Shown: positions 21,401-29,799 of the stretch, piece by piece
Numbering within the stretch: the first letter of the stretch is position 1
Layout of the letters: every line of letters begins with the position of its first letter
From: Plazaster borealis
Taxonomy: Eukaryota > Echinodermata > Asteroidea > Forcipulatida > Labidiasteridae
Reading direction: 5' to 3'
Assembly: GCA_021014325.1 (NCBI GenBank)
Contig: CM037460.1
Location: 18,381,044 to 18,445,043 of the forward strand
Length of the DNA stretch: 64,000 nucleotides
Made by a program: the position numbers and the translations under genes
Notes under the pieces: model-generated
The model's database searches: none
What the model was told of the DNA's origin: nothing
What the model saw: only the letters and a program-made list of their open reading frames with translations

Positions 21401-23790
21401 CTGTTTCCTTATTCTTTTATTTCTTGGTTATTTTTTGTCTTGCAGCTCCCTCCTCAGAAATGCCAGACTCGGAAATCGTTTTTGAGAACGAGAAAGAAAA
21501 GGAGCTGAGAGATAAACAGGTCCTCCATTCCTTTGGATCCAACGAGCAACCGAAATTACAAAAGATAGAGTACAAGGTGAGGCGTAGTTTGAATAAAGTC
21601 ATTTGAGAGTTTTTTTTTTGAAATATTTGTTGTACAATGACTTGCCTATAGTCGCAAGTGAACAGAATGTTCAATCTTTGATAGACCTGTTCCATAGGCT
21701 GCCAACGCCAAGGTGAATAAAATGGTAATGTTTGTACACGGCAAGCAAAACTTTCAGCCAATGTGGCGTGTCGTGGTCGAGCGGTCAATTCCACTTGACT
21801 TGAGCTCTGGTGTTTCTTACCAGCAGGATGTGGGTTCGAGTCCCGGTCTTGACACTAGTGTCCATAAGAAAAACACTTGCCCAATATTGCTTCATCCCTT
21901 CGGATGTGATGTAAAGCCGTATGTCCTGTGTTGTTGTGAAATGCATGTAAAAGAACCCAGTTGCACTTATCTCTAAGAGAAGGGGTTTGCCCTGGTGTTT
22001 CCGGCAGTGGCTGCTGAATGCGGCGCAGCACCTTGTAAACCCTTACAAGGTGCTACATAAATAAGTCTCATAATTCAAAACATAGCTCTGCTTATCCTGT
22101 TGAAAAAAACAAATACTGAGCGCTTTGATACACCCCTAGGGGTGTGATAAAGATCTTTAAATAAGAACCCAGTATTATTAATGAGAGGTCTTCTTTGACC
22201 TCAGATAGGGCGCTGTTTGAGCTCCTGACGTCATGGCTCGGGGCAAGCTTTTGCATATTGACTTTAAGAGACGAACAAAAAGACCCTGTGTCATAATTTG
22301 TAAGACCGAAAAATGTGCGCGCATCTTTTTAGTAGTATCTTGTTTATAATAGTACATAGTACTTTCTATCAACTATCATATCTTAATGGATGTAATAATT
22401 TGCATCAGGATAAAGAATACTATTTTTGTTTTACCATACACTGATGTGTGATAAGCACTGTATACTCGGTACTTTCCGCAAGTCCTGCGGGGGAAAAATT
22501 CACAGGCATACTCATGCATACCTCATACTTCAACACGTAACTCCACTTAACCTTGTAGGAAAAATGCTGAGCGCTTTGAGACACCCATCGGGAGTTTAAA
22601 GCGCTATATAAGAACTGCGTATTATTATTATTATTATTTTTATGTCCCTGGCATCCTGGAGCAGATGTCTTATAAATCCTATTTTAACCCTTTAGAGACC
22701 ATAGCGGCCACAAGCGGCTTGTACCAAAATGTCCATAGGTTTGACCTACTTCCATTCACATAAAGAAGTCAAAGTAAAGGTCGTGTCCGGATATGAAATT
22801 TTCCAATTTAGTAGGTTAACATAGTATCCCAATTTCTAACCACAAAACTAAATTTTCTGTTCCATGAATCATGTTATATCTGTTGACATTTTTACTGAAA
22901 AAATGTTGATTAAAGAGATGAACAATATTAGCAATGTCTGGGCGTTTTGTGATGACTATACAGAAATGAATGGTCTATTAAGGGTTAAATATTGTAGGAC
23001 AACTCGCTATCTTAATTCCTTTGTTCCATTCTCTGTTGGAGTTATTAATGATTTCAGTTGATTGTTTCTCTCATCATGTGGCTGGGGGGGCGGGGGGCTG
23101 GCGACTGGGCAGCGCTAGTGTGTTTTGATCTGGGTGTTACTTCTCAATGCATTTTAAAACAGTTTTTCGATAGCTTTTAATGTTTTCAGTTGTTCGTGTC
23201 TCCAATCACGATGTTTGGTTGGGGGGGAATGCGAGGCTGTGATATGAGGTGTTTTACCCTTGCCAATGTTCTCCATATGTTGTACTGCACTGTCTAAAAT
23301 ATCGATGTTGTCTTAATTCCTTTTTTTATGTTTCTTTATGTTTTATAATGTTACTGTCCTGTTTTGGAGCTTTAATCAATTTTAGACATGTGAATTTTCC
23401 ATTTTTATCTTTTTAAAGAGTGGACAATAAAGATTTGAATTGAATAAATATGTTCAGAAATAAAGATTGAGAGCTCTGCTCATTGTGTCCAAATGGGAAA
23501 ATAATCCAGACACAAACAAAGCTTCATTTTTTTTCTTTTTCTTGAATTGACAGCTTGAGACCAGATTCCGAGGGTCTGAATTCGCCCCTGCCATGGCCCT
23601 ACACAAAGACCCTTTCCGCTGCCGAGTTAAGTTTGAAGGCCCCAACGTCCTGGAGGGGATTAAGGAATTGGGAAAGACCGGCCTGACGTCACTACCTCTG
23701 CCTCATCACCTTGGAAATGTACACTCTCTCGCCAAAAACCACTTTGTGTTGGCAGATAAGAAACGTACCCGTCCATCAGAACAAAAATGA
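7959..23790 (+). CDS. CENPN: CENPN gene, complete coding region (8 exons, 365 aa)
   Basis: Centromere protein N, the CCAN subunit that pairs with CENP-L and reads the CENP-A nucleosome at the kinetochore. Joining 7959-8147, 13004-13049, 15357-15416, 16088-16170, 16992-17165, 20488-20665, 21446-21576 and 23554-23790 gives one open frame of 365 codons; every junction is GT-AG and phases match. Human CENP-N has 339 residues, and I recognise collinear similarity over the whole length: the N-terminal pyrin-like helical domain (residues 1-63), the KWSVFQLTK block (about 89-97), WWIRLGIQEG (about 136-145) and the C-terminal LETRF...FRCRVKFEGP strand region. R11-K12 sit where human K10-R11 contact the nucleosome. 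No TATA box is seen. ATTAAA at 23967 and AATAAA at 24264 are candidate poly(A) signals. Identity rests on remembered family sequence, not a search. Confidence 0.94.
8518..8690. repeat. Three tandem ~50-bp hairpin units in foldback 2
   Basis: Units near 8518, 8579 and 8639, each an imperfect palindrome (TGCCCTGCCTCAACCGCG then CGGTTGAGGCAGGGCACC). A single equivalent lies at about 10993-11045 in the right arm. Confidence 0.8.
9997..10340. mobile_element. TTAA MITE family B, 3'-truncated
   Basis: Begins TTAAAGGCATGGTACACG and follows the family B body (TATATAGTTGTAGATATATA, GAAGAATAATCTGCATT) but loses its right terminus after CTGCTGCACTTCTTACCGAG. Lies in the core of foldback 2. Confidence 0.75.
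11184..11879. other. CENPN intron 1, unassigned
   Basis: No recognisable repeat or coding similarity seen. Confidence 0.4.
11880..12200 (+). mobile_element. 3' end of a non-LTR retrotransposon (CR1/L2-like)
   Basis: One frame reads GDRSFSSAAPRIWNSL... LRSC...FKSLLKTYL, the familiar C-terminal tail of CR1/L2-group reverse transcriptase ORFs (APRLWNSLP-type motif). It is followed by CGCCTTGAACACCCAGCAGG and a TTATTATT tail. 5'-truncated and dead. A minus-strand copy of the last part lies at 61758-61855. Confidence 0.75.
12566..12640. mobile_element. Fragment of hAT-like MITE family K
   Basis: CAGGGCTCGAAATTCTGG, then AATCCACAAG and ACAAGACCAGAATCAAA, matching the end of the complete copy at 33014-33429. 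Confidence 0.55.
13004..13049 (+). CDS. CENPN: CENPN coding exon 2 (residues 64-78)
   Basis: A 46-nt exon between acceptor TTTTAATTGCAG and donor GTAAGT. It encodes LKHLSKHAVSELELI plus the first base of Tyr79, matching the human segment around ISDAALLDIIYMQ. It is too short to stand out as an ORF; it was found by homology and phase. Confidence 0.85.
13365..14187. mobile_element. MITE split by a SINE
   Basis: Inverted ends TTAAAGGGAAACGTTGCC and its inverse (GGCAACATGTCCCTTTAG), with CTTGGATTGGGCG next. An inner palindrome (AACACGGTCCGCCATTTTG) lies at about 13520-13600. The right quarter is separated by an S1 SINE at 13665-14108. Confidence 0.75.
13665..14108 (-). mobile_element. S1 SINE, full-length
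   Basis: On the minus strand the head reads GGCGTGTTGTGGCCGAGC..., with D-arm-like and GGGTTCGAATCCCAGTCGTG T-arm-like sequences resembling a class II (Leu/Ser) tRNA. The middle has CACGTAAAAGAACCC-like blocks. The 3' tail is GCGCTTTGAGACACCC and a TAT/TAA repeat. Inserted into the MITE 13365-14187. Confidence 0.8.
14318..14530. mobile_element. hAT-like repeat, inverse of 23865-24079
   Basis: Starts CAGGGTTTGCCCTTAAC and shares TTCAGTGACTAGCCAGCA, TTTTCAACACT and GGTCC...CGGTGTTTTA with the copy downstream of the CENPN stop, in opposite orientation. Confidence 0.65.
15105..15222 (-). mobile_element. S1 SINE fragment (tRNA-like head)
   Basis: GACTGGGATTCGAACCCACA and CTCGGCCACGACAGGCCACG on the + strand: the head region only. 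Confidence 0.65.
15357..15416 (+). CDS. CENPN: CENPN coding exon 3 (residues 79-98)
   Basis: A 60-nt exon, acceptor CATCCTCAG, donor GTAGGT. Together with the last base of exon 2 it reads YHQNHPNSRKWSVFQLTKQA, aligning with human YMQFHQHQKVWDVFQMSK. The exon ends with one extra G. Confidence 0.9.
15430..15712 (-). mobile_element. S2 SINE
   Basis: Minus-strand blocks CACCTCCAGGACCTTGG, GGGGGCACTATGCGGATT, GGGTTTTCAGTCCCTAC and CCTTGG..CTTCACAACC. Other copies: 20160-20390 and 28085-28325 (+), 56805-56890 (-). tRNA-like head with a TTCGAATCCC box. Confidence 0.7.
15770..15935. mobile_element. Repeat family D fragment
   Basis: Shares ACAGGATTGGTAGAGCT, ACAAAATAGTCGC and GTGATCAACCAT with 54427-54790; begins at CTTTAAAGG, consistent with another TTAA element. 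Confidence 0.6.
16088..16170 (+). CDS. CENPN: CENPN coding exon 4 (residues 99-126)
   Basis: An 83-nt exon, acceptor TTATTCCAG, donor GTAAAT. It encodes ESKEKHHITTLEEF then KERLDKQLSFYFRN, matching human FDMKQFKNSFKKILQRALKN. Ends in phase 0. Confidence 0.9.
16281..16820. mobile_element. Family C MITE interrupted by a family A MITE
   Basis: Family C ends GGGCCCAATTCCATAGAGC and TCTATTATGAAATTGAGCCC enclose a family A element at 16303-16674 inserted at the TTAA of the C consensus GAGCTGCTTAAGCAGAAA. Confidence 0.85.
16303..16674. mobile_element. TTAA MITE, family A (nested)
   Basis: TTAA at 16303 and 16671; carries AACTTCTTGCAAGAAGTT and TTGGGATACACCAAATGAG. Inverse orientation relative to the copy at 6897. 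Confidence 0.85.
16840..16969. mobile_element. Palindromic MITE family G, next to CENPN exon 5
   Basis: AAGGCCATGTTGGAATTTAC/GGCTACGGCTAG at the left and GTAGCCGTAGCC/TACGGCCTAA at the right. Other copies: 18262-18406, 40035-40153, 57310-57431. Confidence 0.75.
16992..17165 (+). CDS. CENPN: CENPN coding exon 5 (residues 127-184)
   Basis: A 174-nt exon, acceptor CTTATCCAG, donor GTAATG. It contains DAWWIRLGIQEGTQ and VVYMVHPPQSQFIMLST, the counterpart of human NAVWIRIAWGTQ and YVVYYSQTPYAF. The 5' edge lies only about 22 bp from a palindromic MITE (16840-16969). Confidence 0.93.
17296..17874. mobile_element. Family B MITE with nested insertion
   Basis: AAGGGTCTGAATACATTTGG ... CCAAACGTATATAGTCCCT. 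The family B body is interrupted at AATCTGCA by the element at 17475-17653. Confidence 0.8.
17475..17653. mobile_element. 179-bp MITE nested in family B
   Basis: Inverted ends AGACCCCTTGCATAA and ATATGCAAGGGGTCT, flanked by AT on both sides. The uninterrupted family B copy at 44128 reads CTGCAATTGG across this site, so the target duplication is 2 bp (AT). A relative lies at 35072-35191. Confidence 0.75.
17876..18035 (+). mobile_element. S1 SINE, partial
   Basis: CAGCAGAGTGTGGGTTCGAG, CCCGGTCGTGG and CTTTGTCCTTCGGATGGGAC; lacks the body and tail. Confidence 0.65.
18262..18406. mobile_element. Palindromic MITE family G
   Basis: Near-perfect inverted repeat: TAAGGCTGTGTCCGAAACGG/CGACTTCGGCTAGAGC against its inverse at 18361-18406, with TA ends. 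Confidence 0.85.
18855..19460. repeat. 258-bp tRNA-related repeat in tandem plus inverted piece (S4)
   Basis: Two direct copies start at about 18855 and 19113, each containing CCGATGTGTGTAAAGCACTG, GTGGGATTCGAACCCACG and CCAACTAGACCACCGAGATT (a minus-strand tRNA-like T-loop and D-arm). A third, inverted partial copy runs from about 19352 to 19460. The anticodon stem does not pair, so these are not tRNA genes. Weaker copies: 22395-22510, 36075-36245. Confidence 0.8.
20160..20390 (+). mobile_element. S2 SINE
   Basis: GGACCCCGGTTCGAATCCC, GGGGGCACTATGTGGATTGG, GGTTTTCAGTCCCTATCC and GGGGTTCTTGGTTAGTATAG in order; lies in CENPN intron 5. Confidence 0.7.
20488..20665 (+). CDS. CENPN: CENPN coding exon 6 (residues 185-243)
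   Basis: A 178-nt exon, acceptor TTTATCCAG, donor GTGGGT. It encodes ALLNSLRCSEIREIQLTG, RDLDSLASLAL and a basic tail RPSRKRK; it aligns with human LGQALTIASKHHQIVKMDLRSRYLDSL. Ends with one base of Ala244. Confidence 0.92.
20680..21023. repeat. Dispersed repeat X, copy 1
   Basis: From GCGCCAGAGATCTGCCTTGA to CAGGGGACCAGTCTA. Inverse copy at 41597-42010. It contains the palindrome CCTGTCTTTATCCTTGCGG/ATAAAGACAGG. Confidence 0.65.
21446..21576 (+). CDS. CENPN: CENPN coding exon 7 (residues 244-287)
   Basis: A 131-nt exon, acceptor GTCTTGCAG, donor GTGAGG. It is acidic and charged, with FENEKEKELRDKQ then FGSNEQPKLQKIEYK, aligning with human ENIVEKERVQRITQETFGDYPQPQLEFAQYK. Confidence 0.92.
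21763..22150 (+). mobile_element. S1 SINE
   Basis: GTGGCGTGTCGTGGTCGAGC tRNA-like head, GTGGGTTCGAGTCCCGG, GTAAAAGAACCCAGTTGCAC, CCCTTACAAGGTGCTACAT and CTGAGCGCTTTGATACACCC in order. In CENPN intron 7. Confidence 0.78.
22528..22640 (+). mobile_element. S1 SINE tail fragment
   Basis: GCTGAGCGCTTTGAGACACC, AAGCGCTATATAAGAACTGC and an ATT repeat. Confidence 0.6.
22684..22988. mobile_element. TTAA MITE, family F
   Basis: Ends TTAACCCTTTAGAGACC and (reverse complement of the right end) TTAACCCTTAATAGACC. Relatives at 50460-50764 and 59440-59705 share AGAGACC and GCCGCTATGG. Confidence 0.7.
23554..23790 (+). CDS. CENPN: CENPN coding exon 8, terminal (residues 288-365)
   Basis: Acceptor AATTGACAG; stop TGA at 23788-23790. 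It contains LETRFRGSEFAPAM, DPFRCRVKFEGPNVLEGIK and a basic C-terminus. It aligns with the last part of human CENP-N (LETKFKSG...EPLRCLIKFSSPHLLEALK). A roughly 30-bp echo of this exon occurs at 27994-28023. Confidence 0.94.
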   Translation, partial: LETRFRGSEFAPAMALHKDPFRCRVKFEGPNVLEGIKELGKTGLTSLPLPHHLGNVHSLAKNHFVLADKKRTRPSEQK

Positions 23791-23864
23791 AGAACTTAGA
23801 TTTTATGATTATGGAATGCTAGATTGTATTCGGCTGTATAGATCCAATGCAAAGGTTCTTCCTG

Positions 23865-24079
23865 GATAGTGGTCCGCTGGCCATATGCCACTAAAACACC
23901 CCGAGGACCAGTGGCAATTCTCTCCAAGTGGTCCTGCTGGCTACTTCAGTGTTGAAAAGCATCCCCATTAAATATAAAACCTGTAAAACAACGGACTAGT
24001 GAAATGGCTGGTGGACTGGTTCAATGACTAGGTCTTGCTGGCTAGTCACTGAAAAAAGGTAAGGGCAAACCCTGTAATG
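23865..24079. mobile_element. hAT-like repeat just after the CENPN stop
   Basis: Ends with TAAGGGCAAACCCTG; inverse copy at 14318-14530. It begins only ~75 bp after the CENPN stop, so it may lie in the 3'UTR; it supplies the ATTAAA at 23967. Confidence 0.6.
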
Positions 24080-25170
24080 CATATAACGTCACTGCAGTAG
24101 GGCGCCCTCATGCAGCGGTCAAAAGGACGTTGCTCATTGTTCAATTCTGTGCGCCGCCGCAGTGTTTCATCATCGGTTTACCTCTAAGATGGCGGCAGGA
24201 CAACGTCAATGCATAAGGTCTTTCCTTTTTATAATGACAGTCAAGGCTAGAATTTGCACTCACAATAAAATACTTTTGACATTTTGTTATGGCGACTACG
24301 ACATCGTCGGCAACACAATTATCATTAAGGGGGTATTTCTTTGACGAGTTGGGAATTCGCATGATGGCATCGGGAATAAGTTGCGCATGAACTGCCTGAC
24401 CACAACCATGACCGGAAGAGGAAAAAAAAGTCTTGTGCCTGTTTGAGCTGTTCTGTGCAGCCCCAACCTCGTTCCCTGGGGTGATCGATCTTGCCGCGCC
24501 ATTTGTTTTTCCCAGCATGTGCTGCTCGCTCATAACCCCCGAAATTGGTTAATCAAAATGTGCCAGTATATGGCACATTTTAATGAGGCCTTTAGCTGAT
24601 CCACTCAACGCGCACGCTAAAGTGTGGTGGCCCGCAAAAGGGGCACCAAGTCAAAGAGCAACTGGTCCCCTCTCATTCTTCTTTGGTCTTGTCAGATGTC
24701 TAACTGTATGCAGGTTAGGGTGACCGTGTAAAAACATGATACATTTGTTTTGGAAATCGTGTCAAAATACTTTCATTTTGACACGCGCATAAAGCTTCCA
24801 ACAAAGCGCCATACAAGCACTTGAAAGTGTTTTAACAAGCAGGCGCGTGAAGCAGTGATGTTTGTGAGCCAATCAGCGTTGTTTTTCAGCACATCCCTTC
24901 CTGGGGTTAGCTATGAGAGGTATGGATCTGTCGCGCTGCCCCTGGTAGCGAGGCTGGTGCAGCCCTTGTTTATATAAACATGTACATGTGTGAAGGGAAT
25001 ATGAATAAGTTGAACAAACTTTTTAATGTATCAAATTTTCTAAGACATAATTTTTTTATAGTTTTGTTGGTTTTAAGTTATTCCCCCCTACGTTTTTAAA
25101 ACACTGTAAAAAAATGTGGTATAGACAAAATATTATTTAGAATTTGTTAATAAGCTTTTGCTGCTGACAA
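24080..25170. other. Intergenic, mostly unassigned
   Basis: A block at about 24843-24955 (GAGCCAATCAGCGTTGTTTTT) recurs at 36845-36955, marking another dispersed repeat. No coding similarity. Confidence 0.45.
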
Positions 25171-25172
25171 CT

Positions 25173-25366
25173 GGGCCCAATTTCATAGAGCTGCTTAAGC
25201 AGAAAACAGTGCTTAACAATTTTCTGCTATGCAAAAAAAAGCAGGATACCAGTCACAGATTGTACATGTGACAGTATTTTGGCTGGTAACCTTATTATGT
25301 TTAAGCATAATTTTATTGTGCTTAGCTACTTTTTGTGCATAAGCAGCTCTATGAAATTGGGGTCCT
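25173..25366. mobile_element. Family C MITE
   Basis: GGGCCCAATTTCATAGAGC ... AGCAGCTCTATGAAATTGGG; shows the uninterrupted site GAGCTGCTTAAGCAGAAA. A diverged copy follows at 25381-25510. Confidence 0.8.
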
Positions 25367-25847
25367 GGAAATATATCGGAGCTCAATTTCATAGAACTGT
25401 TTAGCAGAGTAACTATTTGCTAAGCAAAATTTGGTGGGGACCCAGCCACAAACAATGTGTATACCTCATGGCATTTTGGCTGTTAACATGATTCTGCCAA
25501 GCAAACTTTATAACTTTCCTCTTAATGAAATATTTGTGTCGTGACCAATTTTTCGTTTGAGATTTTTTAATTTCATATTGTTTTTTAAAAATGATTTGTG
25601 TTAATGTTGTCGCTTTAATATTGTGAACACTTATTAAATAAACAAGTAAAATATATTAAAACGTTTCGGTGTCTTTGTTTTGTTGTGTCAGTTTGGTTTG
25701 AAGGCTGGCAAAAAGGATTCCGGTGGAAGTTGGAGAAAACATGTAATGTGCTTGAGAGTTAGATTTGAGAAAATTTGTTTTGATGTTTTTTTTGGATAAC
25801 TTTTGGTTACTACGTGGATCTCGGTTTTTGCAATGACATTTGCATCA

Positions 25848-26042
25848 GGGCCCAATTTCATTGAGCTGCTTAAGCAGAAAATTATTGCTTGACAGATTTA
25901 TGCTAAGCAAAAATAAGCGGAATACCAGTCACAGATTGTGTATGTGAGATTGGATTTAGGCTGGTAACCCTATTCTGTTAAGCAGAAATGTTTTGTGCTG
26001 AGCTACTTTATGTGCTAAAGCAGCTCTATGAAATTGGGCCCT
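25848..26042. mobile_element. Family C MITE
   Basis: GGGCCCAATTTCATTGAGC ... GCAGCTCTATGAAATTGGGC; about 195 bp. Confidence 0.8.
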
Positions 26043-26502
26043 GTGTGTAAGAGTTTGTTGATTGGTCTAACCTTACACATGTAATAATAAACCCAGTCAT
26101 AAAGAATAATTTGTTTTTTCAACAAACGGGAATTGGCTAAGTGGTTTCTTTCCCTGCCTTTCATCCCCTGTGGACCCCGTTTCAAATCACACCTGAGCCT
26201 TGCATGTGGATCAGGTTTGCAGTCTGTGTTTTGAGGCATCGATGTATATTCGGTTTGCAGGTAACACCATGTGTAAAATGACTAAGTATTATGGTAATGG
26301 TGCATTCTCCACTGTTGCTCCCATGTAATGTGGATTGATCTTCCATCAGACATTCGTACAGCCTGTAGCTATGACTCCTTTATAAGTCATTGTTTACTTT
26401 GACTTGAAACAGTTACTTTGTACCTTTTAACATTAATTGAATTTTTACTGGTACTGTTTTTTACAAGTGTACAGTGTGCTGAGATAATTGTATGTGGTGC
26501 AC

Positions 26503-26855
26503 TTAAAGGTATTGTACACTTTTGGTAACAGCTCAAAATCAGTGTCCAAATTTTGTGTGATTCAACATGTGCATGAACAAACAAACCCCTGAAAGTTTGA
26601 GCTCAACTGGTTATCAAGGTCACGAGAAAATAGTGAAAAGAGACCTTATGTGTTTTCTGTTTTTTCAAACATCAAGTATTTATCGCGCGTGATAAAAACT
26701 ATTGTTTTACTCATTTCTCAGAAACGATAGCATTTTAGGCAGAAATATTTTAAGGAACCCTTTCTACCATTACTTACTTTAAATCATGTAAGTTATGTGT
26801 GAATCTGTGAACATTTGTGTTTTTCGATCTTACCAATAGTGTGCAGGGCCTTTAA
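26503..26855. mobile_element. TTAA MITE, family E
   Basis: TTAAAGGTATTGTACACTTT ... AGTGTGCAGGGCCTTTAA, with inner palindrome around TATCGCGCGTGATAAAAAC. A relative without clear ends lies at 29480-29800. Confidence 0.7.
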
Positions 26856-27990
26856 AACAATAATTGATTAGATTGGATTAGATTAGATAAGTATATATCT
26901 ACCTCGCTGTGTAGATTTTTTCTTGAGAATCTGTCTTGCTATTTATTCTACTGATGATGCAGAGTATAGATTTCAGAACTTTGGGAGACTATACTTATTA
27001 AGTACTACCTGGGGAGGTAGGAACTTGGCCGGTACTACTACTTTCGCTTAGTGGATGGAGGGGACATCTCGTTATTAACTTCACTGCTGCGGAGTGAGTT
27101 CTTAATTGGTCTCAATTTTGACTAGCCTGCTCTAGTCATCGTCAGGTATTCAGTCCCTACCTGATTGTGTGGGTTTTCCCCCATTTGGGGTTTTCCTCCC
27201 AAGGCTAAGAAAACTAAATATTTCTTCTCATTTTCTAATCACCGTCCTGTAACAAACCCAATTTGTCAAACTATCTTCTTTCTAGCCTGTTTCACTCCAC
27301 TGCAGGAGTGTTTTTGAAGTACACTTGCGCTTATGCACATTTTCCGGCTACAGTTAGCACAAAAATGTGCTTACTGGTAAGCAGATTTAATAAATTGCAA
27401 GCCGAGCAGAATTGCAAGCCTTGCAGCCCCCATGTAAAACAAAAAATTGTTAATACATGTATACTGTATTTAATCACCCCTTGCAAAGATGCTGCCTTTT
27501 GATTGGTTTAGAGCGCGTCACATGATATGTCTTACTTTTACTCAAAACCGTGCGAACGCGACGCGCTATACATGCAGCAAACAATGAACTATACCCGTAG
27601 CAACCAATGTACTAACCCATAGCAACAGCAGCTTCTTGGTACCTTGATGTCTAGGCACAATATAAGTATGGGGTGTTTTAAAACAAATATCGACTGCTTT
27701 TACTCGTGCTATAATAATAAAACAAATTATCATTGCAAGGCATTTCTGTTGACTAATAATTCTGACAAGACGTAATTCACCGTGTTTTTGACCGTGTGAG
27801 TGCGTATGTGGACCAATTTCATCTGATGAAAAACAAGTAAACAAACGGGTTTTTAAATGTTTTTATAATTATTATGTTTATGTATTTCATCATTGATGCA
27901 AGAAAACTACAAACAATTAAAATAAGATGAAACTATATGTGATGCAAGACATGCCTCGATGAAAGCGCCCTCATGCGGTCAAAAATATGG
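26856..27990. other. Intergenic, unassigned
   Basis: A short S2-like piece at 27150-27200 and a possible family C relative around 27330-27420; otherwise nothing recognised. Confidence 0.4.
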
Positions 27991-27993
27991 TCA

Positions 27994-28023
27994 ATTGGGA
28001 AAGACTGGCCTGACGTCACTACC
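27994..28023 (+). pseudogene. Short echo of CENPN exon 8
   Basis: About 30 bp (ATTGGGAAAGACTGGCCTGA then CGTCACTACC) match CENPN exon 8 near 23670-23700 with one difference, and the local frame reads LGKTGLTSLP as in the gene. Similarity stops on both sides. Confidence 0.5.
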
Positions 28024-28084
28024 AGCCCTGGTCCTTCTGAATCCTTCACTTTGGGGAATTACAAAACAGGGCTGTCAAGTTGGG

Positions 28085-28325
28085 GTAGTGGTGTCCTTCC
28101 TCGCCTTACCGGGGGCACTAAGTGGATTGGGTTTTCAGTCCCTACCTGACTGCGTGGGTTTTCCATGGAACAATTCTCTGGGGTTTTCCTCCCACTACAT
28201 CTAAAACTGAAACTTCCTTCATTGTCTTCTCTCCATGGGGGTTCTTGGCTAGTATAGTGATTAAGTTCGCTTTTCTGAGAGTCCTTGGCTTCACAAGCAG
28301 AATTAAGAAATGAAATGAAATGAAA
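28085..28325 (+). mobile_element. S2 SINE
   Basis: GGGGGCACTAAGTGGATTGG, CAGTCCCTACCTGACTGCG, GGGGGTTCTTGGCTAGTATA and a short ATGAA repeat tail. Confidence 0.7.
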
Positions 28326-28825
28326 TGAATACTTATAACTCTGTACTGTCACGGTAATGTAATACCACTTTTATCCAAACAGATACATAAATAAAATACA
28401 AAGCATGAAGTTGAGGCTCTGCATGCACATGGCGGATCCGTGCAAGTAGCGAATAGTGAATACATGATACCAGGCAGAGCCGTGAAAATAAGAAACTTCA
28501 ACGATTAGTAATTTTGCAGTTACAAAACCATCTCCATTATTAATAGTATTTAAATGACGATTATTATTATTGAAAACAGTAAACTATTTAGGCATCAAAA
28601 GTATTATTAGTTTACATAAAATAGGAAAAAATGGCATAATGTAAAACCATATTGTGTGTTGTTGCCAGTTTAAGGCACAATGGAGAACAAAAATGAAATA
28701 CTTTAATTTGTCTTTGCTCTAGGAAGACATTCATGATAAATATTAGATCTGATGTGCAAAAGATAAGGTTAATACCCTGTGATATGTGTACATTTATAGA
28801 ACAAAAAATACAGTATGCTTCAAAC

Positions 28826-29223
28826 TTAAAGGCAGGGTATACTTTTGGTAATTGTCAAAGACCAGTATCCTCACTTGGTGTATCCCAACATATGCATCAA
28901 ATAACAAAATGTGAAAACTTGGGGCTCAATTGGTCATCGAAGTTTCAAGAAGGAAAGAAAAACCACCATTGTTGCGCAGAACTGTGTGCTTTCAGATGCC
29001 TGAGAACTGAAGCCTTTCTCAGATTCAAATTTTGTTGTGAAAATTACCTCTTTCTCTAAAACTACATTACTTCAAAGGGGTCGTTTTTAAAAATAATTTA
29101 TAATATCAACAGCTCTTTGGTGCTCTTTAGCAAGTAATTTGTTATGGTCATTAATTTTTTGGAGTAATTACCAATGGTATACCCTCCCTCGGTATACCCT
29201 CCCTCGGTATACCCTCCCTTTAA
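28826..29223. mobile_element. TTAA MITE related to family A with triplicated end
   Basis: TTAAAGGCAGGGTATACTTT at the left; the right end repeats GGTATACCCTCCCT three times (29177-29219) before TTAA. Confidence 0.75.
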
Positions 29224-29305
29224 ACATTTAAAACCAACACTAAAACTGTCTTGAGCGAGGCCTTTTAACGGCAATTGGACAACATTGGTAATTGACAAAG
29301 ACCGG

Positions 29306-29480
29306 GGCCCACTTTCATAGAAAAAAAATTGCTTTAAAAAATTCAGCTAAGCAAAAACAAGCAGGATACACAGTCGTAGACGGTATTGGTAGTTTAGCTG
29401 GTAACCTTATTCTTGTAAGCATAATTTTGTTGTGCTTAGCTATAGTTTTTGTGCTTAAGCAGCTCTATAAAATTAGGCCA
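29306..29480. mobile_element. Family C MITE
   Basis: GGGCCCACTTTCATAGAAA ... AGCAGCTCTATAAAATTAGG; diverged. Confidence 0.65.
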
Positions 29481-29799
29481 CGGTATATCTACACTATTAT
29501 GTATGTGACCCAACATATATACATGATATAAAAAACCTGTAAAAGTTTAAGCTCAAGCGATCATTGGAGTCACACGAGAAAATAGTGATAAAAAACCTTA
29601 TATGTTGACTGTTTTCAAACATCAGGTTTTGGACTCGCAAGATAAAAACTAACAGATTCACTCATTTCTATAAAAAACAACCTGCAGAATTTGAAGCATA
29701 AAATATTTCAAGGGACGTTTTCCCACCATGACCATTTTTATACCATTTACATGTAAGTTACACATTTATATTTTCACACTTACCAATGTTGTGCATGTA

